A program made the position numbers and the translations under genes. Shown in pieces: positions 29,003-38,801 of a stretch of 64,000 nt of DNA. The DNA lies in assembly GCF_030122845.1 (NCBI RefSeq), contig NZ_CP126084.1, forward strand, positions 2,666,001 through 2,730,000. The letters run 5' to 3'. Source of the DNA: Paenibacillus woosongensis. Lineage in GTDB: Bacteria; Bacillota; Bacilli; Paenibacillales; Paenibacillaceae. The notes below the pieces were generated by a model. That model had not been told where the DNA came from, searched no databases, and saw only the letters and a list, made by a program, of their open reading frames with translations. Position 1 is the stretch's first letter; each line of letters begins with the position of its first letter.

Positions 29003-29022
29003 CGGAATGAATATTCATTCCG
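29003..29022. promoter_or_regulatory. FatR operator between fatR and the P450 gene
   Basis: CGGAATGAATATTCATTCCG is a 20-bp perfect palindrome. It has the same half-site as the BM3R1 site, with AT in place of CG at the centre. Confidence 0.8.
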
Positions 29023-29071
29023 AGTCTTTCACGCGATGTATTTATATTAATAATGAAGGAAGTGGAGGTTT

Positions 29072-32000
29072 TTGTTAAAAGTGATGACGATCCCACAACC
29101 CAAAACGTATGGTCCGCTTGGCAATCTTCCTCTCATTGACAAGGAAAAACCAATCCAATCCATGGTTAAGCTTGCGGATGAATACGGACCTATTTTCCGT
29201 TTGGACCTACCTGGAAGAAGCAGTATATTTATTTCCGGACATGAACTGGTTGCTGAAGCTTGCGATGAATCCCTTTTCGATAAAAACGTTTCCGCTGCGC
29301 TGCGTAAAGTTCGCGCGTTTGCTGGAGATGGTCTGTTCACGGCAGAAACGAATGAACCCAACTGGAAGAAGGCACACCATATATTGCTGCCAAGCTTCAG
29401 CCAGAGCGCAATGCGGGGATACCACGACATGATGGTTGATATCGCCATACAGCTTGTACAAAAGTGGGCTCGCTTGAATTCGGATGAAAGTATAGATGTC
29501 TCGGAAGACATGACTCGATTGACATTGGATACAATTGGCCTATGCGGATTCAATTATCGATTTAATAGTTTTTATCGTGAACAGCCGCATCCTTTTATTA
29601 CTAGTATGGTTCAGGCGCTGGGTGAGGCCATGAGTCAGCTCCAACGCTTGAATATTCAAGATAAACTGATGATAGGAGCGAAGCAGCAATTCAAGCGCGA
29701 TATTCAAATGATGTATTCATTAGTGGATAAGCTTATTGCAGAAAGAAAGGCTTCGGGTGATAAAGGCGGAGATGATCTGCTTGCGCATATGTTAAATGGT
29801 AAAGACCCTGATACAGGTGAGGGGTTGGATGATGAGAACATCCGGTATCAAATCATTACGTTCCTGATTGCCGGACATGAAACAACGAGTGGACTACTGT
29901 CCTTTGCTCTGTACTATCTTATGAAGAATCCGAACGTATTGGCCAAGGCTTATGAAGAAGTGGATCGAGTCCTTACGGATCCTGTGCCAAGTTACAAGCA
30001 AGTTCGAGAGCTGAAGTATATTCGCATGATCCTGAACGAAGCTCTGAGACTCTGGCCAACGGCCCCGGCTTTCTCGTTATATGCAGAGGAGGACACGATC
30101 CTGGCTGGGAAATACCCTCTTAAAAAGGAGGAAACCATAGTCGTGCTAATTCCCAAGCTCCATCGGGATACGAGCGCATGGGGGGAAGATGTCGAGGAAT
30201 TCCGGCCGGAAAGATTTGAGGATGCAAAGAAAGTTCCTTACCACGCTTACAAGCCTTTTGGAAACGGCCAGCGGGCATGCATCGGCCAGCAATTTGCAAT
30301 GCAAGAAGCTACCCTGGTGCTTGGAATGGTACTTAAGCAATTCGAATTGATCGACCAAAAAAATTATCAGCTGCGTGTAAAAGAAACGCTAACATTAAAA
30401 CCTGAAGGCTTTACAATACAAGTTCGTCCTCGTATGAGGCAAAGTAGTTTTGTATTCCATACTGCGGAAAAAGGGGGAAATGACTCTAAGCTGACTGAAA
30501 AGGTCATTGTGCCAACTGTTGAAACGCACGGCACTCCTCTTCTGGTGTTATATGGATCAAACATGGGAACAGCCGAAGGGATAGCGCGAGAGCTTGCGGA
30601 AACGGCCCGGTGTCATGGGTTTCATAGCGAGGTGATGCCGCTGAACGACGGAGTGGGCAGGCTGCCTAAGAAAGGGATAGTTCTCATAGTTTCGGCTTCC
30701 TATAATGGCCAACCGCCGAACAATGCCCGTGGATTTATACAATGGCTTGAGAATATAGAGCAAGGGGATTTGGCAGGAGTCCATTATTCGGTATTCGGCT
30801 GTGGGGACCATAACTGGGCAGATACGTATCAGCACATTCCACGTTACATTGATAAGATGCTGGAAGCTAAAGGAGCATTACGTGTTGCAATTCGTGGTGA
30901 AGGGGATGCGAGCGGCGATTTTGAAAATCAGATGGATAGTTGGAACGAGACCCTTTGGGCGGAATTGCGGAGTACGTTGAACCTCAGTAGTAATACGCAA
31001 GAACGCAGCAGGCTGACGTTACAGTTTGTGAACGGATTGGCAACAACTCCAATTGCGTCAAGCCATGATGCCTTTCCGGCTGTCGTAGAGGTGAATAGGG
31101 AACTTCATTGTGAAGGCAGCAGCCGAAGCACTCGGCATATTGAAATCATGCTTCCAGAAGGCAAAACTTATCGGGAAGGCGACCATCTAGGAATAATCCC
31201 AGTGAATGATCCTGCGGTCGTCGAGCGTGTTCTGCGCCGTTATGGATTTCAGGGCAATGAGCATGTCATTATACAGGCCAGCGGACGCAGCGGTGCCCAC
31301 CTTCCGCTGGATAGACCGGTTAACGTGCATGATCTATTGAGCCACTGTTTAGAATTGCAGGAAGCTGCTACCCGGGCGCAGCTTCGCGAGCTTGCCGCAT
31401 TCACAGTATGTCCGCCACATCAGAAGGAATTAGAAGTCCTTCTACAGGAGACGGCTTATAAGGAAAAGGTGCTGAACAAACGCTTGACGATGCTAGATCT
31501 GCTGGAACGCTATCCGGCTTGCGAGCTTCCGTTCGAACGCTTTGTCGAGCTGCTGCCACCGCTAAAACCGCGTTATTATTCCATTTCTAGCTCGTATCAA
31601 TGGCAAGGGAACAAGGTGAGCATTACGGTCGGTATCGTACGCGGGGCGGCGAAGAGTGGAAACGGCGAGTATCGCGGTGTTGCCTCCAATTACCTGGCTA
31701 ACCGGCAAGCCGGGGATTCCGTACAGGTGTTTCTGAATACCCCTGATTCCGGATTTCAATTGCCTGACGATCCGAGCGTTCCGATCGTTATGGTTGGACC
31801 CGGCACGGGCTTTGCTCCTTTCCGAGGTTTTCTCCAGACTCGGCAAGTTCTAAAGAATTCAGGCCAAGCGCTGGGCGAAGCGCATCTGTACTTCGGCTGC
31901 CGCAATGAATTGGACCATATATACCGGGAGGAAATAGAGCAATTTGAGAAGCAGGGGATTGTAACTGTACACACGGCCTACTCACGAAAAGAGAAAAAAC

Positions 32001-32236
32001 CAAAAATCTATGTCCAGCATTTGATGCAAGAGAATTCGGCAGAGATCATGCGAATTTTGGAGCAGGGCAAGTTGTATATTTGCGGAGATGGAAGCAAAAT
32101 GGCTCCGGATGTGGAGTCCTGCCTGCAGAAAGCATATCAAAACATTCATTCAGCAAGCCGAGAGGAAGCCCGGCAATGGCTGGAGATCATGCAGAATGAA
32201 GGGCGTTATGTCAAAGACGTTTGGGCTAATAATTAA
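29072..32236 (+). CDS. cypB: Self-sufficient fatty-acid hydroxylase, CYP102A (P450-reductase fusion)
   Basis: 1054 aa, closely resembling P450 BM3 along its whole length. The heme domain (about 1-465) has the I-helix AGHETTSG, the ERR region and the heme-ligand Cys403 in [13 protein letters not shown] reductase follows with the FMN site ([18 protein letters not shown]), the FAD site (RYYSISSS) and the NADPH site ([12 protein letters not shown]). It hydroxylates fatty acids near the omega end using NADPH. The BM3 active-site Phe87 and Arg47 are kept and Tyr51 is Phe. TTG 29072 has GGAGG 3 nt upstream; ATG 29084 fits homologs better but is 15 nt away. Confidence 0.96.
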   Translation: MLKVMTIPQPKTYGPLGNLPLIDKEKPIQSMVKLADEYGPIFRLDLPGRSSIFISGHELVAEACDESLFDKNVSAALRKVRAFAGDGLFTAETNEPNWKKAHHILLPSFSQSAMRGYHDMMVDIAIQLVQKWARLNSDESIDVSEDMTRLTLDTIGLCGFNYRFNSFYREQPHPFITSMVQALGEAMSQLQRLNIQDKLMIGAKQQFKRDIQMMYSLVDKLIAERKASGDKGGDDLLAHMLNGKDPDTGEGLDDENIRYQIITFLIAGHETTSGLLSFALYYLMKNPNVLAKAYEEVDRVLTDPVPSYKQVRELKYIRMILNEALRLWPTAPAFSLYAEEDTILAGKYPLKKEETIVVLIPKLHRDTSAWGEDVEEFRPERFEDAKKVPYHAYKPFGNGQRACIGQQFAMQEATLVLGMVLKQFELIDQKNYQLRVKETLTLKPEGFTIQVRPRMRQSSFVFHTAEKGGNDSKLTEKVIVPTVETHGTPLLVLYGSNMGTAEGIARELAETARCHGFHSEVMPLNDGVGRLPKKGIVLIVSASYNGQPPNNARGFIQWLENIEQGDLAGVHYSVFGCGDHNWADTYQHIPRYIDKMLEAKGALRVAIRGEGDASGDFENQMDSWNETLWAELRSTLNLSSNTQERSRLTLQFVNGLATTPIASSHDAFPAVVEVNRELHCEGSSRSTRHIEIMLPEGKTYREGDHLGIIPVNDPAVVERVLRRYGFQGNEHVIIQASGRSGAHLPLDRPVNVHDLLSHCLELQEAATRAQLRELAAFTVCPPHQKELEVLLQETAYKEKVLNKRLTMLDLLERYPACELPFERFVELLPPLKPRYYSISSSYQWQGNKVSITVGIVRGAAKSGNGEYRGVASNYLANRQAGDSVQVFLNTPDSGFQLPDDPSVPIVMVGPGTGFAPFRGFLQTRQVLKNSGQALGEAHLYFGCRNELDHIYREEIEQFEKQGIVTVHTAYSRKEKKPKIYVQHLMQENSAEIMRILEQGKLYICGDGSKMAPDVESCLQKAYQNIHSASREEARQWLEIMQNEGRYVKDVWANN

Positions 32237-32251
32237 CTTGATGGTATTGTT

Positions 32252-33240
32252 TCATTTATACCGATTCAGTCCGTGTGGGCTGTCACGCATGAGCAGGTGG
32301 GGGACCGCTCTAACATAAATTAGTTCGCCAATCAGCTCTATAATGGTTTGCGTTACGATAACTACAGTTACGCCTTCCCTTAAACCTTCAGGAAGCGCAA
32401 GCGCAAACGGAAGGACGACAAGAGAATTGCGGGTTCCCGCACTAAATATAAGCGCCCGTCCTGCACCGACATCTAATCGAAAAATTCCCGCCAAGATACG
32501 GGCAATTACTGGAACAATGATCATATAGGCCACATATACGGGGATGGCATAACGCACGTAATCCGGTGAGATATACAGCTTAGAGATTTGCGAGGCTACA
32601 ATAACGAATAATGTCATCGCCATGAACGGAACAGGAAGCCAACCAGCAGCATGAAGAACGCGCGTTCCTACCGCCTTTTTATTGGACCACCATTGGGTAA
32701 GTAAAGCAAGTATTAGAGGAATAACGATTAAGCTAATGAACGCCTCTAGAAATGGACCGGCACTCACAATCCCGGATGCTTGTCTCCCCATAAATAACCA
32801 TAAATAAAGCGGCAGAAGAAGCATCTGCGTAACAAAGAGCAGGGGGGTCGAGATTAAGATGAGTTGTGCATTTCCCCGGCCAAGATGTGTAAACACGATG
32901 ACATAATCGATGCAAGGCGTTAGCAGAACCAACAATACGCCTAATAGCAAGGCTGGATCGGTGGGCAAGAAACGAGAAAGTCCCCATACAATTAGCGGGA
33001 CTGCGATAAAGTTCATAATCAGCAAAGCATAAAAAACCTCTGGTCCTGCAGAGCTTCCTTTAGTCGGAAGAAAGGGATTTGCGTAAACATCCCGTACATG
33101 AGAACAGCAAGCAGGAATGAGAGGGCAGACTCCAAATTCGAACTGAATTCTGGCCGGCATATGCCAACTCCAGCGGCAGCAATCAGGGTGATTATATAAA
33201 TCCATACTTGATTCATTTCAATTTTATCTCGTGATAACAT
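32252..33240 (-). pseudogene. ACR3/bile-acid:sodium symporter-like (arsenic-resistance) transporter, frameshifted
   Basis: A ten-helix transporter split by one frameshift. The N-terminal frame (33240 to 33019) ends EALQDQRFFMLC. The rest reads in another frame as FYALLIMNFIAVPLIVWGL and continues to 32252 with LTPCIDYVIVF and FSAGTRNSLVVLPFALALPEG. One extra T in the T6 run (minus strand; A6 at 33031-33036) would restore RFFYALLIMNF. The intact protein would be ~330 aa and belong to the arsenite-exporter/bile-acid-symporter superfamily. A sequencing error, slippage-based expression and true inactivation are all possible. Confidence 0.75.
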
Positions 33241-33374
33241 GATTTCTATTAGTCTCCCATAAAATTATTTTACAAGGCATATGATAGCATATTTTTTGAT
33301 AATGGGGCTGTTGTATACATCGTCTGTATTTCACTGAATTTATTCTATTTCATCAAAGAAAAGGAGTTTGCTAA

Positions 33375-34334
33375 ATGAAGAAGACAACATTATCTCTAGC
33401 TCTAGCAATTACAATGATTCTATCCGTGCCGGCAGTTGTGCTGCATCCGTCATCGACGGTTGTGGCTGCAGATGCCTCGGGGACGACGGCAAGTATTTCC
33501 GATATCCTGAAGAACCAGCAGCAGGACGGCGGATGGAAGAAGGATTACGCTGTAACTAGCGGAGAATGGGCAAAGTCCACGATCGATAATAAAGCTACAT
33601 ATTCCGAGATTCGCAGACTGGCCAGTGAATACAAGAAGACGAAGGACAGCAAATATTCCGCGGCAGCGGTTAAGGGCATCCATTTCCTGATCAACATGCA
33701 GTATTCCAACGGCGGCTGGCCGCAGGTCTATCAAAGCTCCGGTTATCATAAACATATTACCTATAACGATGATGCGATGATCAATGTCATGATTTTACTT
33801 GATGAGGTTGCTAACAAGAAAGGTGATTTCTCTTTCGTAGACAGCAGCTTGGCGAGCAAGAGCAAGCAGGCCGTTGATAAAGGCGTTGGATGCATCCTAA
33901 ATACTCAAGTCGTTGTGAATGGCAAACTGACCGCCTGGGGACAGCAGCATGACTCATCGACCTTGAAGCCGGCAGGAGCACGGGTCTATGAAGTCCCTTC
34001 TTTAAGCGCGTCAGAAAGCACCACGATCGTAAAATTCCTAAAGACCAGAACGGCAAATACTAAAATTACCGCTTCTATAAAGGCGGCTGAAGACTGGTTC
34101 AAGGCGGTTCAGATTACCGGGATCAAGGTCGTCAAGGAAAATGGTGATGTCGTTGTGGTGAAAGACTCCAGCGCAAAGACACCAATCTGGGCTCGATTGT
34201 ATGAAATCGGTACGAACAAACCTATATTTGTAGGCCGTGACGGCGTAGTGAAATACAATCTTAGCGAGATTGAGAAAGAAAGAAGAACCGGTTATGCTTG
34301 GTACGGCAGCTGGCCTGCCAATGTGTTGAAATAA
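33375..34334 (+). CDS. pelA: Secreted pectate lyase, PL10 family
   Basis: A 319-aa extracellular enzyme that cleaves polygalacturonate by beta-elimination. The signal peptide covers about residues 1-33. The mature part carries PL10 hallmarks: NGGWPQVYQ, YNDDAMINVM, TAWGQQHD, GARVYEVPSLS and, at the C-terminus, PIWARLYEIGTNKPIF with the conserved Arg followed by GYAWYGSWP. AAAGGAG precedes the start. It stands alone with a strong terminator. No catabolic uronate genes are nearby. Confidence 0.93.
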   Translation: MKKTTLSLALAITMILSVPAVVLHPSSTVVAADASGTTASISDILKNQQQDGGWKKDYAVTSGEWAKSTIDNKATYSEIRRLASEYKKTKDSKYSAAAVKGIHFLINMQYSNGGWPQVYQSSGYHKHITYNDDAMINVMILLDEVANKKGDFSFVDSSLASKSKQAVDKGVGCILNTQVVVNGKLTAWGQQHDSSTLKPAGARVYEVPSLSASESTTIVKFLKTRTANTKITASIKAAEDWFKAVQITGIKVVKENGDVVVVKDSSAKTPIWARLYEIGTNKPIFVGRDGVVKYNLSEIEKERRTGYAWYGSWPANVLK

Positions 34335-34356
34335 TACTGTCAGTTCATTATAACTA

Positions 34357-34391
34357 AGGCGTTACAGAGCTTGCTGTAACGCCTCTTTTTT
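34357..34391 (+). terminator. Terminator after the pectate lyase
   Basis: AGGCGTTACAG and CTGTAACGCCT with a 6-nt loop, followed by CTTTTTTT. The GGCGTTAC/GTAACGCC arms recur at 36736-36767. Confidence 0.92.
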
Positions 34392-34498
34392 GTTCAATTT
34401 TGTGTAACGCATGCAGCAGTCTATTTGCCCCCTCTGATTTGGATGGCCAGTATTCGTCCCGCGATCAATGCATGCAAAATAATGACGATCCTCTTCGC

Positions 34499-34529
34499 TT
34501 GACTTGGAGTTAACTCCAGATGCCATAAT
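34499..34529 (+). promoter_or_regulatory. MerR-type promoter of the aldo-keto reductase gene
   Basis: TTGACT (34499-34504) and CATAAT (34524-34529) are 19 bp apart, the over-long spacer characteristic of MerR-activated promoters. The spacer holds the 14-bp perfect palindrome TGGAGTTAACTCCA (34505-34518). No MerR gene is in this window, so the activator must act from elsewhere. Confidence 0.75.
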
Positions 34530-34588
34530 ATTGGTATTTACAATAATCCTTACAATAACCCTATTAGTAGAAAGCGAGGAAGGATCGA

Positions 34589-35569
34589 ATGGAATACGTA
34601 AAGCTTGGAAACACCGGAATCGATGTATCACGGCTATGTCTTGGCTGTATGGGGTTTGGCGTGGCAGAACGATGGATACACCCATGGGTGCTTGATGAAG
34701 AGCACAGTCGTCCCGTAATAAAGGAGGCACTGGAGCAGGGGATTAATTTTTTCGATACGGCCAATGTATATTCCGATGGAACAAGTGAGGAAATCGTAGG
34801 TCGGGCCTTGAAGGATTATGCCAACCGGGATGAAATTGTCCTCGCGACGAAGGTTTATTTCCAGATGCACCAGGGGCCTAACGGTTCAGGGCTTTCCCGC
34901 AAGGCCATTATGAGTGAAGTAGACAAGAGCTTGAAAAGGCTTGGAACGGACTATATTGATTTGTATCAAATTCATCGCTGGGACTACAATACGCCGATTG
35001 AAGAAACGATGGAAGCTTTGCATGATGTCGTGAAGGCTGGGAAGGTGAGATACATTGGCGCATCAGCTATGCAAGCCTGGCGGTTTCTAAAGGCAAACTA
35101 CATCGCGGAGAGAAATGGATGGACCCGGTTTGTATCCATGCAAAATCATTACAATCTCCTATACCGGGAAGAGGAGCGGGAGATGATGCCGTTATGTAAG
35201 GAAGAAAAAATCGGCGTGATCCCCTATAGTCCACTCGCATCAGGCAGATTGACACGCGATTGGTCAGAAGCAACCCATCGTTCCGAAACGGATCAGGTAC
35301 AGAGATCCAAATACGATGCGATGGCTGATGCTGACCGCTTGATCGTCGAGCGTCTTGCAGCCATCGCAGAGGAACGCGGAGTCCCCCGCGTGCAAATTGC
35401 ACTAGCCTGGCTCTTGCAGAAGGAGCCGGTGACGGCGCCGATCATCGGTGCTACGAAAACCTCGCATCTCAAGGACGCGGCAGCTGCATTGGACATAAAG
35501 TTAACGCCTGAGGAAGTGGCCTCGCTTGAAAAACCGTATATTCCTCATGATGTCGTTGGATATAAGTAA
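34589..35569 (+). CDS. Aldo/keto reductase
   Basis: A 326-aa NADPH-dependent oxidoreductase of the AKR (YajO/YakC-like) group. The catalytic tetrad is visible as Asp56 and Tyr61 (FFDTANVYSDG), Lys88 (LATKVY) and His129 (YQIHRWD). The C-terminal NADPH-binding segment APIIGATKTSHLKDA is present. The substrate is unknown; such enzymes often reduce toxic aldehydes. The start ATG follows GCGAGGAAGG. The MerR-type promoter suggests induction by a stress or an organic compound. Confidence 0.9.
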   Translation: MEYVKLGNTGIDVSRLCLGCMGFGVAERWIHPWVLDEEHSRPVIKEALEQGINFFDTANVYSDGTSEEIVGRALKDYANRDEIVLATKVYFQMHQGPNGSGLSRKAIMSEVDKSLKRLGTDYIDLYQIHRWDYNTPIEETMEALHDVVKAGKVRYIGASAMQAWRFLKANYIAERNGWTRFVSMQNHYNLLYREEEREMMPLCKEEKIGVIPYSPLASGRLTRDWSEATHRSETDQVQRSKYDAMADADRLIVERLAAIAEERGVPRVQIALAWLLQKEPVTAPIIGATKTSHLKDAAAALDIKLTPEEVASLEKPYIPHDVVGYK

Positions 35570-35643
35570 AAGGTTTGCCTGAACCATGCAGAACCATTTG
35601 ATCCGTATGTCATAAACTAATTGGAGGTGAAGACGAAACGGAG

Positions 35644-36768
35644 GTGGGGAAGGCTTTGGCCACGATAAGCCTTTGTATGATCGTTAAAAATGAAGAAGAA
35701 ACTATTGCAAGATGTCTCTCATCCGTTCAATCCATCGTGGATGAAATGATCATTGTAGATACGGGTTCTTCCGATAAGACCATCGAAATTGTCAGCGAAT
35801 TCACGCCCCATGTATATCACTTTCCATGGATGGATGACTTTGCAACGGCAAGGAACTTTTCCTTCAGTAAAGCCAACATGGATTATATTTTATGGCTGGA
35901 TGCCGACGATATTCTATCCGAGGACAATATTCATAAACTAATGCTTCTTAAGACCGCCCTGGGCGCATCGGTGGATTCGGTCATGATGAAGTATATATTG
36001 GATCGGGATGAATACGGCAAGCCTAGTTATAGCGTCAAAAGAAATAGGCTCGTTCGAAGAGAAAGGGACTTCAAATGGAAGGGATTCGTTCATGAATATC
36101 TGGAGGTAGGCGGCAATATTATGGACTCCGATATTGAGGTCGAGCATCATAGTATAAAAGCAACGGCTTCCGATCGTAATCTTAAAATATATGAGAAACA
36201 TGCTGCTGACGGAAAGCGGTTCACACCACGAGATTTGTATTATTATGCAAATGAGTTGTACGATCATGGGTTGTATAAACGAGCGAAGAGATTTTATCTC
36301 CGATTTCTTCGAACGGGCGAAGGCTGGAAGGAGGACAATATTCAAGCTTGCGGCAAGTTGTCCGACTGTTGTCATTTTTTAGGCGAGCACGATAAATCTC
36401 TGGATTGGGCATTTCGCTCATTTCATTATGATGCTCCCAGGGCAGATCTTTGTTGCCGAATCGGATATTATTTCATGCAACAGAAGCAGTGGGATCGGTC
36501 GATTTTCTGGTATAAGACGGCTTCAAGGCTCGATCTGCCCAAAGAGATGCCAGGATTCATTAATTACGCATGCTGGACATGGCTTCCACATCTGCAGCTT
36601 TGCGTATGTTACTCCAACCTAGGACAATATGAATTGGCTTACGAGCATAATGAACTAGCGAGAACCTATCGTCCAGACGATCCGCGGATTCTGCATAACA
36701 AGGAGTATTTGGAGACAGTCGGGGTTTCTTTGAAACAAGGCGTTACCGCTTCAGAAGTAACGCCTTGA
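35644..36768 (+). CDS. GT2 family glycosyltransferase with TPR-like C-terminal half
   Basis: 374 aa. The N-terminal GT-A domain (about 8-190) has the SLCMIVKNEEETI start and the DxD-type motif WLDADD. The C-terminal half has helical repeats typical of TPR segments (YYYANELYDHGLYKRAKRFY and similar). Such SunS/GT2-TPR enzymes glycosylate proteins or surface glycans. It faces the collagen-like gene tail to tail, so that protein or other spore-surface proteins are natural acceptors (inference). The start is uncertain: GTG 35644 is used, with GGAGGTGA 14 nt upstream. The 3' end of the gene forms part of a hairpin. Confidence 0.82.
   Translation: MGKALATISLCMIVKNEEETIARCLSSVQSIVDEMIIVDTGSSDKTIEIVSEFTPHVYHFPWMDDFATARNFSFSKANMDYILWLDADDILSEDNIHKLMLLKTALGASVDSVMMKYILDRDEYGKPSYSVKRNRLVRRERDFKWKGFVHEYLEVGGNIMDSDIEVEHHSIKATASDRNLKIYEKHAADGKRFTPRDLYYYANELYDHGLYKRAKRFYLRFLRTGEGWKEDNIQACGKLSDCCHFLGEHDKSLDWAFRSFHYDAPRADLCCRIGYYFMQQKQWDRSIFWYKTASRLDLPKEMPGFINYACWTWLPHLQLCVCYSNLGQYELAYEHNELARTYRPDDPRILHNKEYLETVGVSLKQGVTASEVTP
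36736..36767. terminator. Hairpin embedded in the 3' end of the GT2 gene
   Basis: CAAGGCGTTAC and GTAACGCCTTG pair around a 10-nt loop and include most of the GT2 stop codon. On the minus strand it follows the collagen-like gene and is trailed by TTTC, so it may terminate that gene. Confidence 0.55.
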
Positions 36769-36781
36769 TGGGAATAATTCG

Positions 36782-37684
36782 TTAGATATTAATATCCGCG
36801 GCGGTAATTGCTCCCTGATTAATGGTAATGGTCTGTTGACCTGACAAGGCGTTGCCGGTTGCCTGCAAAGTATACGTATGCGTGCCCGTGGGAGGTGCCT
36901 CATCACATGTAGTGAAAGCCGTGGTAATCGGGCTATTGGCGGAAACGGGCGTATCGCTTGCGGTATCAATAACCGTGGTTCCATCGCGAAGAATCGTGAA
37001 AGTAATCGTCGGGTTGGCTGAACTTGGCGTCCATGTCGAAGATGCTACTAACCAAACTCGGTTGGTTGGTGCAGCTACATTGACCGTTACGGTTCCCAGT
37101 GTTGCCGTCGGGGCTGCCGCCGTTAAAGTAATACCGCTAAATCGCGCACAGTCAAAGGATGAGAAAATTCCAGCTGGACCCGTTGCTCCAGTAGCACCTG
37201 GCGCACCGGTGGCACCTGTAGCGCCCGTAGCACCAGTGGCCCCCGTAGCTCCTGCAGCTCCAGTAGCACCTGTAGCACCCGTAGCCCCGACAGGCCCCGC
37301 AGGCCCCGCAGGCCCCGTGGGTCCCGGTGGCCCTCCTGCAGGGCCAGTGGCTCCCGTAGCGCCCGTGGCACCTGTAGGCCCGGGAGGTCCAGGGATGCCC
37401 TGGGCTCCATTCAATCCTGGAGGTCCTGTTACTCCGGCAGGGCCCGTAGCTCCCGTAGCGCCTTTGGCACCAGCGGGCCCAATAGGTCCTTGCGGTCCAA
37501 TTGGGCCCGCAGGCCCTGCTGGCCCCGCAGGCCCGGCAGGTCCAACGGGTCCTGTCGGAGCGTTAACAACAATCTTTGGCGGTGGGCAAACGAGTTTTTT
37601 CTTGACCACAAAGCGGTTTTTTCCTCTTTTAAATCGGCATATCGGCTTTCTTATTCTTCTTACTTTACAGTGCTTGATTCTCAA
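36782..37684 (-). CDS. Collagen-like spore-surface (exosporium-type) protein
   Basis: A 300-aa protein in three parts. A very basic, Cys-containing N-terminus (about 1-40) comes first. A collagen-like Gly-X-Y tract rich in [10 protein letters not shown] and GATGATGATG (about 45-180) follows, then a beta-rich C-terminal domain of ~115 residues. The organisation resembles BclA-like exosporium filaments, though the N-terminus is not a classical BclA leader. TTG 37684 is chosen because AGGAGGTG lies 8 nt upstream; ATG 37726 precedes that ribosome site. The Thr-rich triplets are likely O-glycosylation sites, fitting the neighbouring GT2 and GT4 genes. Confidence 0.85.
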   Translation of the reverse strand: MRIKHCKVRRIRKPICRFKRGKNRFVVKKKLVCPPPKIVVNAPTGPVGPAGPAGPAGPAGPIGPQGPIGPAGAKGATGATGPAGVTGPPGLNGAQGIPGPPGPTGATGATGATGPAGGPPGPTGPAGPAGPVGATGATGATGAAGATGATGATGATGATGAPGATGATGPAGIFSSFDCARFSGITLTAAAPTATLGTVTVNVAAPTNRVWLVASSTWTPSSANPTITFTILRDGTTVIDTASDTPVSANSPITTAFTTCDEAPPTGTHTYTLQATGNALSGQQTITINQGAITAADINI

Positions 37685-37817
37685 TGGGTTTACACCTCCT
37701 GTTTTGCTATATCGTATGGCAAACATGGAGATGCGGAATGGACGAATGTATCGTAGACTTTAGCGGATTTACACGGGCCTAGTCCAAGGTTAGCCGCTTC
37801 ATTTTATTCGATTGCGT

Positions 37818-38576
37818 TTATACCGCCGCAGCTGCTTTTTTATAGTGAATCACTTTTCTATACATCGTTTTATCCGATAATTTGTTGAATATATAAGGAT
37901 CCGGGTTGGTGTTCACTTCAATAATCCATGGCGTCCACGTATGATCGAACCCAATATCCAATCCGATTTGCTGAATTCCTGGGTACTTCTTATGAAGAGA
38001 TTTTGCTGTGGTCACGCCTAAATCGTTGAGCTCACGCGTCTTTTTTTGGATTTCGCGAGTGGAAATGTGAGCGGCCAGCAGGCGGTTAATGTCCATAAGT
38101 GTGCCGCCATTGTGATAATTCGTCACTATTTTATTCGGGTGGGCAACTCTCCCAATGAGACCCGTCGTCTCCCATTTTCCTTTGGGATTCAACTGCACCA
38201 TCACCCTAATGTCAAAGCGCCGTTTGTTGTATTTCAATAGATGAATGCCTTTTTGAATAAGGTATCTTTTTTTGCGTGTATGACTTTGGATGGATTTGGA
38301 AAATGATTCATAATCCTTGAAGGATTTCTCCGTGGTTCCTGTTTGATACGCATATCTCCCGGTTTTCAATTGCTGTGCGCGTATAACTCCATTGCCGTAA
38401 GTCCCGACTTCTGGTTTGATATATACCATGCTATAACGCTTCAGCATGTTCTTCAGGGTCAAGTCACTGAATTTTTGAGTATCCGGAATGTAGGGGAGAA
38501 TCTTATTGTTTTTAAGGAGCACTTTTGTTTTTGCCCATTTACTCATGACTGCCCGACGTGGTTTCTTTTCGCTCAT
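37818..38576 (-). CDS. YheC/YheD-family ATP-grasp protein (spore-coat associated)
   Basis: A 252-aa member of the YheC/YheD ATP-grasp family found in endospore formers. The ATP-grasp landmarks are YIKPEVGTYGNGVIR (phosphate/ATP loop region), RRFDIRVMVQLN and the metal-binding end WIIEVNTNPDP. It is a short form (B. subtilis YheC/D are longer), lacking an N-terminal extension. AGGAGGGAT lies 9 nt before the ATG. It is in line with the collagen-like gene (133-bp gap), consistent with joint use at the spore surface. The ligated substrate is unknown. Confidence 0.85.
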   Translation of the reverse strand: MSEKKPRRAVMSKWAKTKVLLKNNKILPYIPDTQKFSDLTLKNMLKRYSMVYIKPEVGTYGNGVIRAQQLKTGRYAYQTGTTEKSFKDYESFSKSIQSHTRKKRYLIQKGIHLLKYNKRRFDIRVMVQLNPKGKWETTGLIGRVAHPNKIVTNYHNGGTLMDINRLLAAHISTREIQKKTRELNDLGVTTAKSLHKKYPGIQQIGLDIGFDHTWTPWIIEVNTNPDPYIFNKLSDKTMYRKVIHYKKAAAAV

Positions 38577-38801
38577 CCTCTGGATCCCTCCTGATTAACT
38601 GGTTCTGCATGACGTTTATCCTTTCACATTCTATGTATGCATTCCCTTTTGCGAGTAGGCAGTTTATACATTTGGCAAAAACAAATCCTATGCCGCAAAA
38701 AGGGCTGGATGCAAGGTGAACAGACCATACCTATTTCAAAAGATTGAATACGTATAGTAGTGTTCTAACAGAATTCGTGCAGTAGAGAGGAAGAGCGAAC
38801 T

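Noticed and set aside
36852..37763. 303-codon plus-strand frame rich in Ala-Pro-Val repeats
   Set aside because: It is the antisense of the collagen-like Gly-X-Y tract, which keeps several frames open because of its codon periodicity. No ribosome site or recognisable domain.
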